Source: an uncultured Victivallis sp.
GTDB lineage: Bacteria > Verrucomicrobiota > Lentisphaeria > Victivallales > Victivallaceae
Direction: 5' to 3'
Assembly (NCBI GenBank): GCA_944389935.1
Contig: CALXOE010000006.1
Span: forward strand, 1 to 64,000
Length of the DNA: 64,000 nt
Position numbers and translations under genes: made by a program. Of the stretch, positions 9,205 to 17,833 are shown in pieces (the stretch's first letter is position 1; each line of letters starts with the position of its first letter). Below the pieces are notes generated by a model. The model worked only from the letters and a program-made list of their open reading frames with translations, was not told the origin of the DNA and made no database searches.

Positions 9205-9921
9205 ATGAAAAAATTCACATTGATTGAGTTGCTTGTTGTTGTTGCAATTATAGCGATTCTGGCAGCCATGCTGCTGCCGGCATTGAACAATGCGAAAGAA
9301 GCCGCCAATCGCACGAACTGCATCAGTAACCAGAAACAGGTGGTGATGGCGCATATTTTCTACTCGAATGACTACAAGGTGTTCGCGTTCGTGACCTGGG
9401 GATCTGCTGGTGGTGCTGATATATGGAGCAATCTGATCATCACAGATAAATTCTATGCGGGGTCGCCATGGAAAGGTGCCACCACCTTTAATACCTTGTT
9501 CTGTCCGTCCGGACCATTCCCAAAAAACGTCAACCCTTACGGGAGCAATTATGGAATGATCCGCCCCGGCTGCGATAATGAATACGAGGACAAAAAAAGC
9601 GTTCTGGGCGCAAAATGCTATTTGACGCTGGATGGCGAACGGGATTATATCCTGCCCAACCGGCTTAAAGCGCCATCAGAAACGTTCTTTATCGCCGATT
9701 CAGTTAACTCCAAAAGTGGTGGCCCATGGTGGCAGTGGAGTCCCACTGAGAGCGGTGCAGGAGTGGAAGACGGCCGGATTTTTCTGGCTCACAAGAACCG
9801 CACCAATGTCGGCATGGCAGACGGTCACGTGGAGAATCTCGCCAAAGAGGAGCTGTACAATTCCCCGATGCAGGTGAAAAAGGTGGTGAACGGCGATTTC
9901 GAGGTGGTGAGTACATATTGA
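9205..9921 (+). CDS. Pseudopilin with H-X9-DG domain
   Basis: A 238-residue type IV pilin-like protein. The very short leader is followed by [20 protein letters not shown], the N-methylation/transmembrane helix with Glu at +5 of the mature protein, so it should be cleaved after a short Lys-rich leader by a prepilin peptidase. Near the C-terminus His196 is followed nine residues later by Asp206-Gly207, the H-X9-DG signature found in large numbers in Lentisphaerota and Planctomycetota. AGGAGA precedes the ATG. It lies directly before the giant GH42-like enzyme, which suggests a role in surface binding or secretion linked to glycan use. Confidence 0.92.
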   Translation: MKKFTLIELLVVVAIIAILAAMLLPALNNAKEAANRTNCISNQKQVVMAHIFYSNDYKVFAFVTWGSAGGADIWSNLIITDKFYAGSPWKGATTFNTLFCPSGPFPKNVNPYGSNYGMIRPGCDNEYEDKKSVLGAKCYLTLDGERDYILPNRLKAPSETFFIADSVNSKSGGPWWQWSPTESGAGVEDGRIFLAHKNRTNVGMADGHVENLAKEELYNSPMQVKKVVNGDFEVVSTY

Positions 9922-9972
9922 CCCGCTTCCGAATACACAATACTCAAAACTGCCGGGAACTGTTTTTTTCCG

Positions 9973-10001
9973 AATTCTTTTCCGGTGAGGGGAAAAGAAT
10001 T
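9973..10001. other. Stem-loop between pseudopilin and GH42 genes
   Basis: Perfect 11-base arms AATTCTTTTCC / GGAAAAGAATT enclose a seven-base loop. There is no T-run after the stem on the plus strand, so it is more likely an RNA-stability or processing hairpin, or a weak attenuator, than a strong terminator. Confidence 0.5.
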
Positions 10002-10043
10002 TCTGAATCATAACATCCCGGCAATCATATCACAAGGAACAGG

Positions 10044-13000
10044 ATGAAGATGCGTTTTTTCTCAATGTGGTTCATGGTGTTTGCAACGGCATCCGTGAGC
10101 TGGGGCGCCCCGATCGTTTCCAACGGTTCGTTTGAACAGACAGACGCTCAGGGGAGGCCGGACGGATGGGGGATGCTCTTTCACCGGAACTCTCCCGGCA
10201 GGTTTTCCGTTCAAAAAGATGCGGCCGATGGCGGACGTCTGCTCCGGATTACAAATCCCTCCGGGAAAGCCGTGCCGAATGTGTACAGTCAGCTGTATCA
10301 GCTTGTACCGCTGAAACCAGACACGGATTACATGTTCCGTTTCCGGGTTCGTGGAAAAGAGCCGAGAGCCTTGACCTGGGCATTGGGAAAGAACTGGAAG
10401 ATCCGTTTCCCGATCAACGGAATCACAGAGGAGTGGCAGACTTTCTCGTTCTTTCTCCGGGTTCCGGCCGATTTGATGAATACACCGGAGAGTTGCGAAC
10501 TGTGCCTGATCACAGAAGATCGGGCTGACGGAGTCGAGCTCGATGATGTGGAAATCATTCCCATGCCGGACGCGATTGTGCGCAACGGCGATTTCTGTGG
10601 AGTGCGCGGCGGAAATGTTCCTTGCTGGCAGATCGGCCGCAACCGTAATGTGAATCTCGGGGCGGGCCTCGACGGGAAAGGCGTGCTCACCATCAGAAAT
10701 TATGATTTCGCCGCCGATGGTGTTTACGGTGCGCTCTATCAAAAGATCAAGTTGACTCCGGGAAACAGTTATTTGCTGAAAATCCGTGCCCGGGGGACGG
10801 GGCACACGCCTGAGGTCAGAATCGGCGCAAGCTGGAAGCAGCGGGTACGCTTCGAGCTGGTCAGCACGCAGTGGCGCGATTACACGTACGAATTTATTGC
10901 GCCGGATGACTGCGACGCCGACGGAATGATGGGGCTCAACGTGATCTTCAATGCCATGTCGGACTGCTCGCTTGATAAAATTGCGATTGAACCTGCCCCG
11001 CTTCGCTTTTCCGGCGGGGAGCGCGACCGGTGGACTTCGGCAGACGCCGAAGTTGCCGAGCTCGTCAAACGCGGCGAGCCCGGAGTGCTCCTGCGTTCGG
11101 AAAATGAACGGTATCCTTCCGTGCTTTTCGGAAAACTGTTCGCCATCGGCGAAACGGGAACTCTCCGCTTTTCGGCGGAGATGACCGATGCATCCGGAGC
11201 GGCCAGGATTGTTCAACTCGGCATGGTTGAAGCGGTGAAACCCGATGATCTGCTGCGGATCCCCTATGAAATCCCTCTGGCCAAACTTCCGGAGGGCGCT
11301 TACACCCTGGCGTTTCGCATCAACGACCGCCCGGTGGTCTCCGTGTCCGGTGTCAATCACTCTTTCGTTCAGCGTCAGAAATTGCGGCTGGATGACGCCG
11401 TTGCGAAGTTGAATGAAATCAACCGTAAATTCGACGAATACTATGGAGATCGCGAGCGCAGCGCCTACGTCAGTGCTCCTCTGAACATCTTGAACTTCAG
11501 CCTGGAACGGCTCTCGAAACTCTCCGGAAATGCGGAAGATGCGGACGAGAAAATGTTCTATGCGCGGGAAATCGACCTCGTAATGCCCGAAACTGTGGAG
11601 GCTCTGACCCGCATGGAGGGAACTCTGACCAGGCTTCTCGCCGGGGAGAAGCTTCCGGCGACCTGGTCCTATCGTTCTTCGCAAATCCGTCAGCGCAACG
11701 GATGGCCGGTGGCCCGGGCCGTGAGCAGCGACGGCCGGGAACAGTCCGAACGTCCGATGGTCTGTGTCGGATTCGGCCACTTTGAGCAGATCGACAAAGA
11801 TTTGAAAAAATTTCAGAACATCGGAGCCAACACGGTTCAGATCGAGCTCTGTCCGTGGCAGATTTTCCCGAAGAAAGAGGGCGAGTCGGATTTTTCCGCG
11901 TTTGAAAAACGATATCTGCCGTTCTTCAAAACGGCATGGGAGAACAACGTCAGTCTCTGTCTGCTGCTTTCGCCGCATGTCATGCCCGGATGGCTGTTTA
12001 AGACGTATCCGGAGGTGAAAGCCAAAAACGCATCCGGTTTCCTCGGATATGAGATCATGCATCCCAAGATGATTGAGATTCTCAAAAGCTATCTCCGGAC
12101 GGTGATTCCCCGCATCAAAAGCAGTCCGTATGCGAGTGTGATCCACAGCATATGCCTGACCAACGAACCGATCTACAGCTCCTGTACTCCGGAGAATCCC
12201 TATTCCCGTACGTTGTTCACCCGCTATTTCACTGAGAAATACGGTACGATTGAGCGTTTCAACCAGATCGCCAGGCAGAATTTCAAGGATGTGGAGGCGC
12301 TGCTCGACGCCGTGTCGAACAATCCCGCGGCCCGGTTTGAATTTTACACATTCGTCCGCAAGATGTTCTCTGACTGGCATCGGATGCAGGCGGAGGAGAT
12401 CCGGGCGCTCTGGCCGGAAGTCCCGCTGCACTCCAAGATCATGGTGTTCGGCTCGACTTTTGATCCCAAAACGGGAGTCGATCCGGAATTGTTCGCCGAA
12501 TTCAGCGACTATAACGGCAACGACAATTATTTCTTTCATGATTTTCAGAATGATTGGGTCAAGCTTGGGTTGACGCATGAAATCCAGATATCCTCCAAAC
12601 CGGTTTCCGTGGTCGATTCGGAAACCCATCTGATTCCGGACGGGTTCCGGAGTCCGACACCCAACCAGCACATTTATACCGGAATCTTCTACCATTACAT
12701 CACCGGAGCCAGTACGCTTACGACATGGCTCTATGAGGAGATCGATTATCAGGAGTGGAAGAAGGATCCGAACAGCGGGGCCAACGGCGGAATCTATCAT
12801 CGTCCCGGCAACCTCGCGGCTCAGGCCCGGGCGGAACTCGATGGAATGCGTCTGGCTCCCGAGTTGGAAAAGTTCTTCCTGTACAAACCGGAAGTCGCAC
12901 TCTTCTACAGCCCGACGTCAATCCTGCAGAATCGGCAATATACCGCCCGTCTGCACAGCGCCTATCAGAATTTCTGCTATACCGGACGCCGGGTGCGGAC

Positions 13001-13502
13001 GCTTTCGGAAAAGCAGCTCGCTTCGGATGCTTTCGGCAAAACACGGCTGTTGTTCCTCCGCGGCGCCACCCATGTTTCCCGGGCGGCACGGGAAGGCATG
13101 GCCCGGTTTGTCCGGCAGGGCGGACGGATTATCGCGGATCAGGAGAGTTTGCGGTTCGATGAGTTCGGCAACCCCGCGGCAGTGGAGTTCCCGATCGAAC
13201 GCTGCGACGATTTCTCGCCGGAGGTGTTGACGAAACGAATCGACGAAACGATTCCGCCGCTGCCGTTCCGCCTTGCGGGGGAAAGCAACGGGGCGCCGGC
13301 AGATCTGTTCTTCCGGGCGGTTCCGGCGGGGGACGGCTCCTGGCTGGTGAGCGTCATCAACCATGCGACGTTCTCAACGATTCAGGCGAAGCTGTCCGGT
13401 GACGGCGAGTGGTTCGATCTGATTCGGGAGCAGAAGACGACTCCCGAGATGACGCTTGGACCATTGGAAAATCGTCTGCTGCGTTTCACTCCGGCGAAAT
13501 AA
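10044..13502 (+). CDS. Large exported GH42-like glycosidase with CBM domains
   Basis: A 1152-residue protein with a signal peptide (cleavage near SWGAP). Two carbohydrate-binding modules of the CBM4/9-like jelly-roll type follow (about 22-175 and 176-320; each starts with an 'NGSFE'/'NGDF' element). A linker region leads to a beta-galactosidase-like TIM barrel of the GH42 clan (about 570-900). Likely acid/base Glu708 lies in CLTNEPIY and nucleophile Glu860 in VVDSETHL. A trimerisation-like Rossmann domain follows (about 930-1040; REGMARFVRQGGRIIADQE). It is probably secreted or surface-bound. The match to GH42 is by architecture; substrate specificity cannot be read. Confidence 0.8.
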   Translation: MKMRFFSMWFMVFATASVSWGAPIVSNGSFEQTDAQGRPDGWGMLFHRNSPGRFSVQKDAADGGRLLRITNPSGKAVPNVYSQLYQLVPLKPDTDYMFRFRVRGKEPRALTWALGKNWKIRFPINGITEEWQTFSFFLRVPADLMNTPESCELCLITEDRADGVELDDVEIIPMPDAIVRNGDFCGVRGGNVPCWQIGRNRNVNLGAGLDGKGVLTIRNYDFAADGVYGALYQKIKLTPGNSYLLKIRARGTGHTPEVRIGASWKQRVRFELVSTQWRDYTYEFIAPDDCDADGMMGLNVIFNAMSDCSLDKIAIEPAPLRFSGGERDRWTSADAEVAELVKRGEPGVLLRSENERYPSVLFGKLFAIGETGTLRFSAEMTDASGAARIVQLGMVEAVKPDDLLRIPYEIPLAKLPEGAYTLAFRINDRPVVSVSGVNHSFVQRQKLRLDDAVAKLNEINRKFDEYYGDRERSAYVSAPLNILNFSLERLSKLSGNAEDADEKMFYAREIDLVMPETVEALTRMEGTLTRLLAGEKLPATWSYRSSQIRQRNGWPVARAVSSDGREQSERPMVCVGFGHFEQIDKDLKKFQNIGANTVQIELCPWQIFPKKEGESDFSAFEKRYLPFFKTAWENNVSLCLLLSPHVMPGWLFKTYPEVKAKNASGFLGYEIMHPKMIEILKSYLRTVIPRIKSSPYASVIHSICLTNEPIYSSCTPENPYSRTLFTRYFTEKYGTIERFNQIARQNFKDVEALLDAVSNNPAARFEFYTFVRKMFSDWHRMQAEEIRALWPEVPLHSKIMVFGSTFDPKTGVDPELFAEFSDYNGNDNYFFHDFQNDWVKLGLTHEIQISSKPVSVVDSETHLIPDGFRSPTPNQHIYTGIFYHYITGASTLTTWLYEEIDYQEWKKDPNSGANGGIYHRPGNLAAQARAELDGMRLAPELEKFFLYKPEVALFYSPTSILQNRQYTARLHSAYQNFCYTGRRVRTLSEKQLASDAFGKTRLLFLRGATHVSRAAREGMARFVRQGGRIIADQESLRFDEFGNPAAVEFPIERCDDFSPEVLTKRIDETIPPLPFRLAGESNGAPADLFFRAVPAGDGSWLVSVINHATFSTIQAKLSGDGEWFDLIREQKTTPEMTLGPLENRLLRFTPAK

Positions 13503-13511
13503 GACAGCCGG

Positions 13512-13656
13512 CGGAGCGGATGAATGGGATGCGTTCCCTCCGTTGTTCCGCTCCGTTGTTTCCTCCCCCCGGCAGTCCGGATGGGAAACCATCCGGCTGG
13601 GAGGAAACTGTTTGCCGGAAAATCAGATTGGGACGTTCTCCTCTCCGGAAACGTCC
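13512..13656 (+). other. Three successive hairpins before GH36 gene
   Basis: The 192-base gap holds three stems: CGGAGCGGA/TCCGCTCCG (13512-13520 with 13547-13555), CCGGATGG-GAAA-CCATCCGG (13577-13596, a GAAA-capped stem), and GGACGTT/AACGTCC (13631-13637 with 13650-13656). The first could terminate the GH42 transcript. The others would lie in the leader of the GH36 message. Confidence 0.5.
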
Positions 13657-13694
13657 TGTTCGTTTAATCCTTTTTCTGATGAAAGAATCTCCTT

Positions 13695-15488
13695 ATGCGT
13701 TATCAGACTCCATGGTTCGATATTCAACTTACCGGCCTGAAAAGGGATGCCGGTTGGACGTGCGATTACACCTGTTCCCCCGAGTCGGAAACGGTCTGCG
13801 TTGCCGGATTTCGTTTTCACCGCGACCGGCCGGAGCGGCTTCCCGCATTTCAGCTGGAATTTCAGCTCCCGTGGCGGGATATGCAGATCCAATGGCATCC
13901 CCGCAAAAACGGGAATGACTGCCATCACTTTTTCCCGTACTGGCAGGACGGGGGGAAAACTCCGTACTCCATAACGCATAATCAGCTGCTTTACGTGTTT
14001 GCGGATGAGGCTGGGATAAATCGTTTTGCCCTAGCCTGTTCCGAATGTCGCAGAAGCGTTCTGGCTTCCTGCGGCGTAGGAGAGACGACGATCGAGTGCA
14101 AACTGTATTTTCAGACAACTGCGTCCGATCCGGAGCGGGAATTCGCCTTTGAAATCCGGTTCGATCGGCGGGCGCTGCAATACGACACGATCGTGAACGA
14201 GTTGTCCCGGTGGCAGAGCCGGAACGATCCGGCCGCCCCGGTGCCGGAATCGGCCGGGTTGCCGGTCTATTCCACCTGGTATCAGTTTCAGAAAGGGGTC
14301 TCTCAGGCGAAACTGGAGGAGGAACTTCCATTCGCTGCGGCCGCCGGTTTGAAAACCGTCATTCTTGACGACGGCTGGCAATGTGCCGGTGATGGGGGCG
14401 GAGACGACATCTCCAATACCGGAGAGTGGCTGCCGGATCCGGAGAAATTCCCCGATCTTGCCGGATTCGTCACGCGCTGCGGTCGATACGGCATGAATTG
14501 TCTTCTCTGGATCGGACTTCCGTTTGTCGGGAGAAAACGCCCTGCTGTCTACCGGAAATTCGCGGGAAAATATCTGGTGGAGACCGATACATTCGGCATC
14601 CTCGACCCCCGTTTCCCGGAGGTTCGGCGCCATCTGATCGGAGTTTGCCAAAGGCTGATGAGGGATTACGGGCTTGCGGGGTTGAAAGTGGATTTTATCG
14701 ATCAGATGCACCTGTTCGGCAGAAAAGACCCGATGGAGGAGACCGGCCTCGGGGAACGGGATTCTCATTCTCTGGAAGCCGCGATCGATCATCTGCTCGA
14801 CGAGCTTTACACGGAGCTGCGTGCGATCCGGGAGGATGTTCTCATCGAATTCCGGCAATTTTACTGCGGTCCTGCCGCCCGGCGCTGCTGCAACATTCTC
14901 CGGGCACAGGATTGCCCGGGTGACCAATTTCAGAATCGCATGCGCACCATTGACTTGCGGCTGATCTCAACTCAAACGGCAATTCATTCCGACATGATGA
15001 TCTGGAACTCTCAGGAAAAACCTGTGGTGATTCTGCGGCAGTTGCTGAACACTCTTTTTTCCGTTCCGCAAATCTCGGTACGGCTGGCGGATCTGCCGGA
15101 GGAGTCCCGGCTTGCGCTGGCTGCTTATCTGAAATTCACACGGGAATATCGGGAGATTCTTCAGAGAGGGAGGTTGCATGCCCGGCATCCGGAACAATGT
15201 TACCCGCTGGTCTCCTGCACGCTTGGAGACGAGACGCTGATTGCGGTTTACGCGGAAAACCAGTTCATTGAATTTCCCCTCTGCTGCAGAAAACTTGTTC
15301 TGGTCAATGCGAGTTGCCGGGACGGCATTCTGCTGCGCTCCGGATTCCCCGCGACCACAGTGCGGATCTTCGAGCTGTCCGGGAGAATGCTGCGGGAAGA
15401 GACATATCCGTGTGGAGTGTTGGATATCCCTGTTCCATCAACGAGTTATGCGATCCTTGAACCGGTCTCGTCCAGCGGATTGAGCTGA
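13695..15488 (+). CDS. GH36-like alpha-galactosidase
   Basis: A 597-residue protein with a beta-sandwich N-terminal region (about 1-180) and a TIM barrel typical of clan GH-D. TVILDDGWQ (222-229) marks an early strand. Asp333 in GLAGLKVDFID fits the nucleophile position, and Asp406/Asp410 (RAQDCPGD) are candidates for the acid/base. No signal peptide is visible, so it probably acts in the cytoplasm on alpha-galactosides. There is no good Shine-Dalgarno sequence before the ATG, and the leader contains stable hairpins, so translation may be conditional. It is last in the LacI-pseudopilin-GH42-GH36 series. Confidence 0.75.
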   Translation: MRYQTPWFDIQLTGLKRDAGWTCDYTCSPESETVCVAGFRFHRDRPERLPAFQLEFQLPWRDMQIQWHPRKNGNDCHHFFPYWQDGGKTPYSITHNQLLYVFADEAGINRFALACSECRRSVLASCGVGETTIECKLYFQTTASDPEREFAFEIRFDRRALQYDTIVNELSRWQSRNDPAAPVPESAGLPVYSTWYQFQKGVSQAKLEEELPFAAAAGLKTVILDDGWQCAGDGGGDDISNTGEWLPDPEKFPDLAGFVTRCGRYGMNCLLWIGLPFVGRKRPAVYRKFAGKYLVETDTFGILDPRFPEVRRHLIGVCQRLMRDYGLAGLKVDFIDQMHLFGRKDPMEETGLGERDSHSLEAAIDHLLDELYTELRAIREDVLIEFRQFYCGPAARRCCNILRAQDCPGDQFQNRMRTIDLRLISTQTAIHSDMMIWNSQEKPVVILRQLLNTLFSVPQISVRLADLPEESRLALAAYLKFTREYREILQRGRLHARHPEQCYPLVSCTLGDETLIAVYAENQFIEFPLCCRKLVLVNASCRDGILLRSGFPATTVRIFELSGRMLREETYPCGVLDIPVPSTSYAILEPVSSSGLS

Positions 15489-16110
15489 GATCGGAACGGT
15501 CGTTGGTTCATGACTCTCAATTTATCTCTTCAGAGATTGCACAAATCGATTCCGATGAGGTGCAACGGCCGTTTTCCGTATAAAAAGCCTCAGTCCGCCC
15601 CGCGTCCGGACTTGCAAACTCCGGGATGAACGTATAAAGTAAACACGTTGCCGGATTGGATTGAAGTTATTCACGGCTTGCGGACACCGGTCCCCGGGTG
15701 CTGCGGCAGTTGCGGAAATATGGGCGGCAACCGGCATGGCGTGAAATGCAATATCGACATGCAATGCGATCTGCATGGATGCGAGTAGGATACGATTCCC
15801 GGAAGCCCGATGCCGGAGTCTCTGCCGCGACGCGGATTCCGACCCTGCCGGAAACCGGGTGCGGGTACGGAGAGCCCTCCTGCCGGGCAACGGAGAATCC
15901 CGCTTCGGATGAAGTGGATTCCTCATTCGACCGGGGGAGGACGGGAAACGGTGTCACGGGTTCGAGAGGGAATGCAGGATGGCTCTCGATCGGTCACGAT
16001 GCCGCAACTTGTCCTTTCTGAAGTGATGTTTGTGACAGGAGAACGGGACGGTCGGAGAGTTTCCGAAACCGTTCCAGGAGTGACGGGTTTTGAACAACAG
16101 GAGGAACTTT
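15489..16110. other. 622-base gap with no recognised gene
   Basis: I find no recognisable protein, tRNA or structured RNA. Open frames exist on both strands but have no ribosome binding site and no family resemblance, and codon use looks random. A plus-strand stretch around 15810-15960 is rich in Arg, Pro and Gly, as expected from GC-rich non-coding DNA. It could be a decayed gene. Confidence 0.4.
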
Positions 16111-16686
16111 ATGAAAATCAAGAATTTGACATGTCTTGCCGCGCTTGCCGTCGCGGGGGGGATTTCCGCTGCGGACATCGAGCTGCCGAAGCCGGAGACC
16201 ACGGGCGGAATGCCGTTGCAGGAGGCGTTGGCAAATCGGCGTACGGATCGGAAGTTCAGCAGCAAACCGCTTTCGCGCGAGATGCTCTCGAACCTGTTGT
16301 GGTCCGCGCTCGGCGTGAATCGCGCCGACGGCAAACGGACGGCTCCGACTGCCCGCAATCAGCAGGAGATCACGCTCTACGTCTGCATTCCGGAGGGGAC
16401 GTTCCGTTATGACGCGACGGCGAACAAGCTCGTGCAGACCTCGGAGAAACGGGCAGGCGACGCTCCGCTCATGCTCGTCTACGTTGCGGACCTCGGGAAG
16501 CTGCCGGAGCGTCTCTGCCACGTGGATTGCGGATTCGTCGGCCAGAACGTCTATCTCTTCTGCGCCTCGGAGAAACTTGCGACGGTCTTTCGCGGCAGTT
16601 TCCGGGAACGAGACTACAAGCCGCTGCTCAATCTGAAAGACAAAGAGAAAATTCTCTACGTCCAGGCGGTCGGCTTCCCGGAATGA
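16111..16686 (+). CDS. Exported SagB/nitroreductase-family protein
   Basis: A 191-residue nitroreductase-fold protein with a signal peptide (MKIKNLTCLAALAVAGGISA, cleaved near ADIE). It has the family's FMN-binding start, LQEALANRRTDRKFSSKPLS, and the LLWSALGVNR segment of the SagB-type thiazole/oxazole or nitroreductase subgroup. Such proteins bind FMN and oxidise or reduce small molecules. Export to the periplasm is common in Lentisphaerota and Bacteroidota homologues. AGGAGG at 16099-16104 fixes the ATG at 16111. It stands alone, followed by a strong terminator; the physiological substrate is unknown. Confidence 0.85.
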   Translation: MKIKNLTCLAALAVAGGISAADIELPKPETTGGMPLQEALANRRTDRKFSSKPLSREMLSNLLWSALGVNRADGKRTAPTARNQQEITLYVCIPEGTFRYDATANKLVQTSEKRAGDAPLMLVYVADLGKLPERLCHVDCGFVGQNVYLFCASEKLATVFRGSFRERDYKPLLNLKDKEKILYVQAVGFPE

Positions 16687-16706
16687 GACCTTTCCGAATG
16701 TAAAAT

Positions 16707-16747
16707 CCCGCCCCGGCCATGATATATGATCAAAGCTCCGGGGCGGG
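16707..16747 (+). terminator. Bidirectional rho-independent terminator
   Basis: Ten-base arms CCCGCCCCGG/CCGGGGCGGG are followed by TATTCTTATTGTT on the plus strand and by ATTTTA on the minus strand. It lies between the convergent nitroreductase gene and the truncated arabinofuranosidase gene. Confidence 0.85.
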
Positions 16748-16760
16748 TATTCTTATTGTT

Positions 16761-17468
16761 CTAATGCTCTTCCGCTTTTGTACTGCAGACCAGGAGCGTG
16801 ACGCTGCCGGCTGGAAGTCGGACACTTTGTGTATCCTCCGGTTTCCCTTTGCGATAGTGGATGGCGATCGGTTTGTCCACATAGGTGTTCACTTCATAGA
16901 CGGAGTCGGCGGTCAGCGTGTAAATATGTTCCACTGTCCCTCCTGCGAGATCGAGCGAGAGTTTCCGGTCGGTGTCGGGCAGCCGGTTGGTCAGGATGAC
17001 ATACCGTTTCCCGTTCTGCTCGACAGCAACGGCAGTGAGGGAAAGTTGCCCGTCAAAGGCACTCCCCTCTCCGTGCAGCTCATGGCCGATCACTTCCCCG
17101 CCAAATGGAGCAAGCTTATAGAACTTGAAGAGCTCAGCCAGCCCGGTTGCATAGACTTTCCCACTGTATGGATCCGGGTAAAACATTCCCCACGGGCCGC
17201 TTGAACAGGCGTGCATCGTCATTGCGCCGACTTCCGGACGTGCCAACATGCGGTTGAACCATTCGCTGACGGCAAGACATCCCTGCAGGGCATGCGTTTT
17301 GTACCACGAGTTGCTCCAAGGCCCCGGTTCGCCGCCGGGCCAGGTCCCGTGTTCGGAAATGAAGATCCGGATTCCGGGGTTCGAGCTTGAGGCAATGTCA
17401 TCTCTAATAACATTCAAGTAGTTGTCAATCACTGAGATGGGGTATCCGTGATAATACGGGTGGAAGTA
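16761..17468 (-). pseudogene. C-terminal stump of arabinofuranosidase-like glycosidase
   Basis: The frame encodes the end of a TIM-barrel glycosidase, with a likely nucleophile Glu in RIFISEHGTW, followed by a C-terminal beta-sandwich ending in VRLPAGSVTLLVC as in GH51-type alpha-L-arabinofuranosidases. At about 17468 the sequence changes abruptly into an IS66-type terminal segment, so the N-terminal two thirds and the start are missing. The N-terminal part is not seen elsewhere in the window. The stump is probably not functional. Assignment to GH51 rather than another clan-A family is tentative. Confidence 0.65.
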
Positions 17469-17585
17469 TATGCCCAGTGAGCCCCATGGTGAGGGGGATA
17501 TCGCGGTGGAGCTTTGGAAAAAATTAGAGCCAGGAGAAAAATGATGCCGTCTGGCGTTTGAGCGCCAGACGGCATTCTCTCTTCA
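17469..17585 (-). repeat. IS66-type terminal segment, copy 1
   Basis: About 117 bases starting TATGCCCAGTGAGCCCCATG and ending CTCTCTTCA recur in the same orientation at 22981-23095 with many substitutions. It contains a perfect 13-base hairpin (17544-17556 with 17563-17575, loop TTTGAG). Read leftward, this is followed by ATTTTT, so it is the transposase terminator. The first bases resemble IS66 ends that start GTA-GC. Confidence 0.75.
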
Positions 17586-17602
17586 TAATAATGAGCCTGA
17601 GC

Positions 17603-17833
17603 TTATTGACAACTTTGCTTTGCCTCTGGGATCAGAGAATCAATCTGCTCTACCGGAGTGGCATTCAAACGCGGCAGAACGTCTTCGAGCCACTTGCGAA
17701 AGCAGATGCCGTTCGCTTTGCATGTTGCAGCGAATGAATACAGGATTGCGAGACGCTGCCCACCGGCTTCGTTTCCGGCAAAGAGGCAGTTCTTTCGGAT
17801 GTTCCAGGTGAGGCGTTCGGACGGCTTGTTGTT
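17603..17833 (-). pseudogene. IS66 transposase, C-terminal remnant
   Basis: Seventy-six codons in one open frame give NNKPSERLTWNIRKNCLFAG, then an Ala/Gly-rich helix and a C-terminal KWLEDVLPRLN segment. This is the hallmark end of IS66-family TnpC, including the Asn-Asn...Glu-Arg region around the third catalytic acid. Everything upstream is missing, with the break at about 17833 directly against the 3' end of the glycyl-radical activase gene. The stop at 17603 is followed by the hairpin of the IS end. TnpA and TnpB are absent. Confidence 0.85.

Noticed and set aside
12590..12610. CAAACCGGTTTCC, resembling the LacI operator
   Set aside because: It is inside the GH42 coding region and only a partial palindrome; probably chance.
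10062..12800. Very long open frame on the minus strand opposite the GH42-like gene
   Set aside because: It mirrors a real gene with signal peptide and catalytic motifs; the antisense product is His/Arg/Asp-rich without any family resemblance. Long antisense frames are expected in GC-rich coding DNA.
17544..17575. Hairpin first read as a REP-type or CRISPR-like repeat
   Set aside because: Only two copies exist, each within an IS66 terminal segment and each placed as a transposase terminator; no spacer array.
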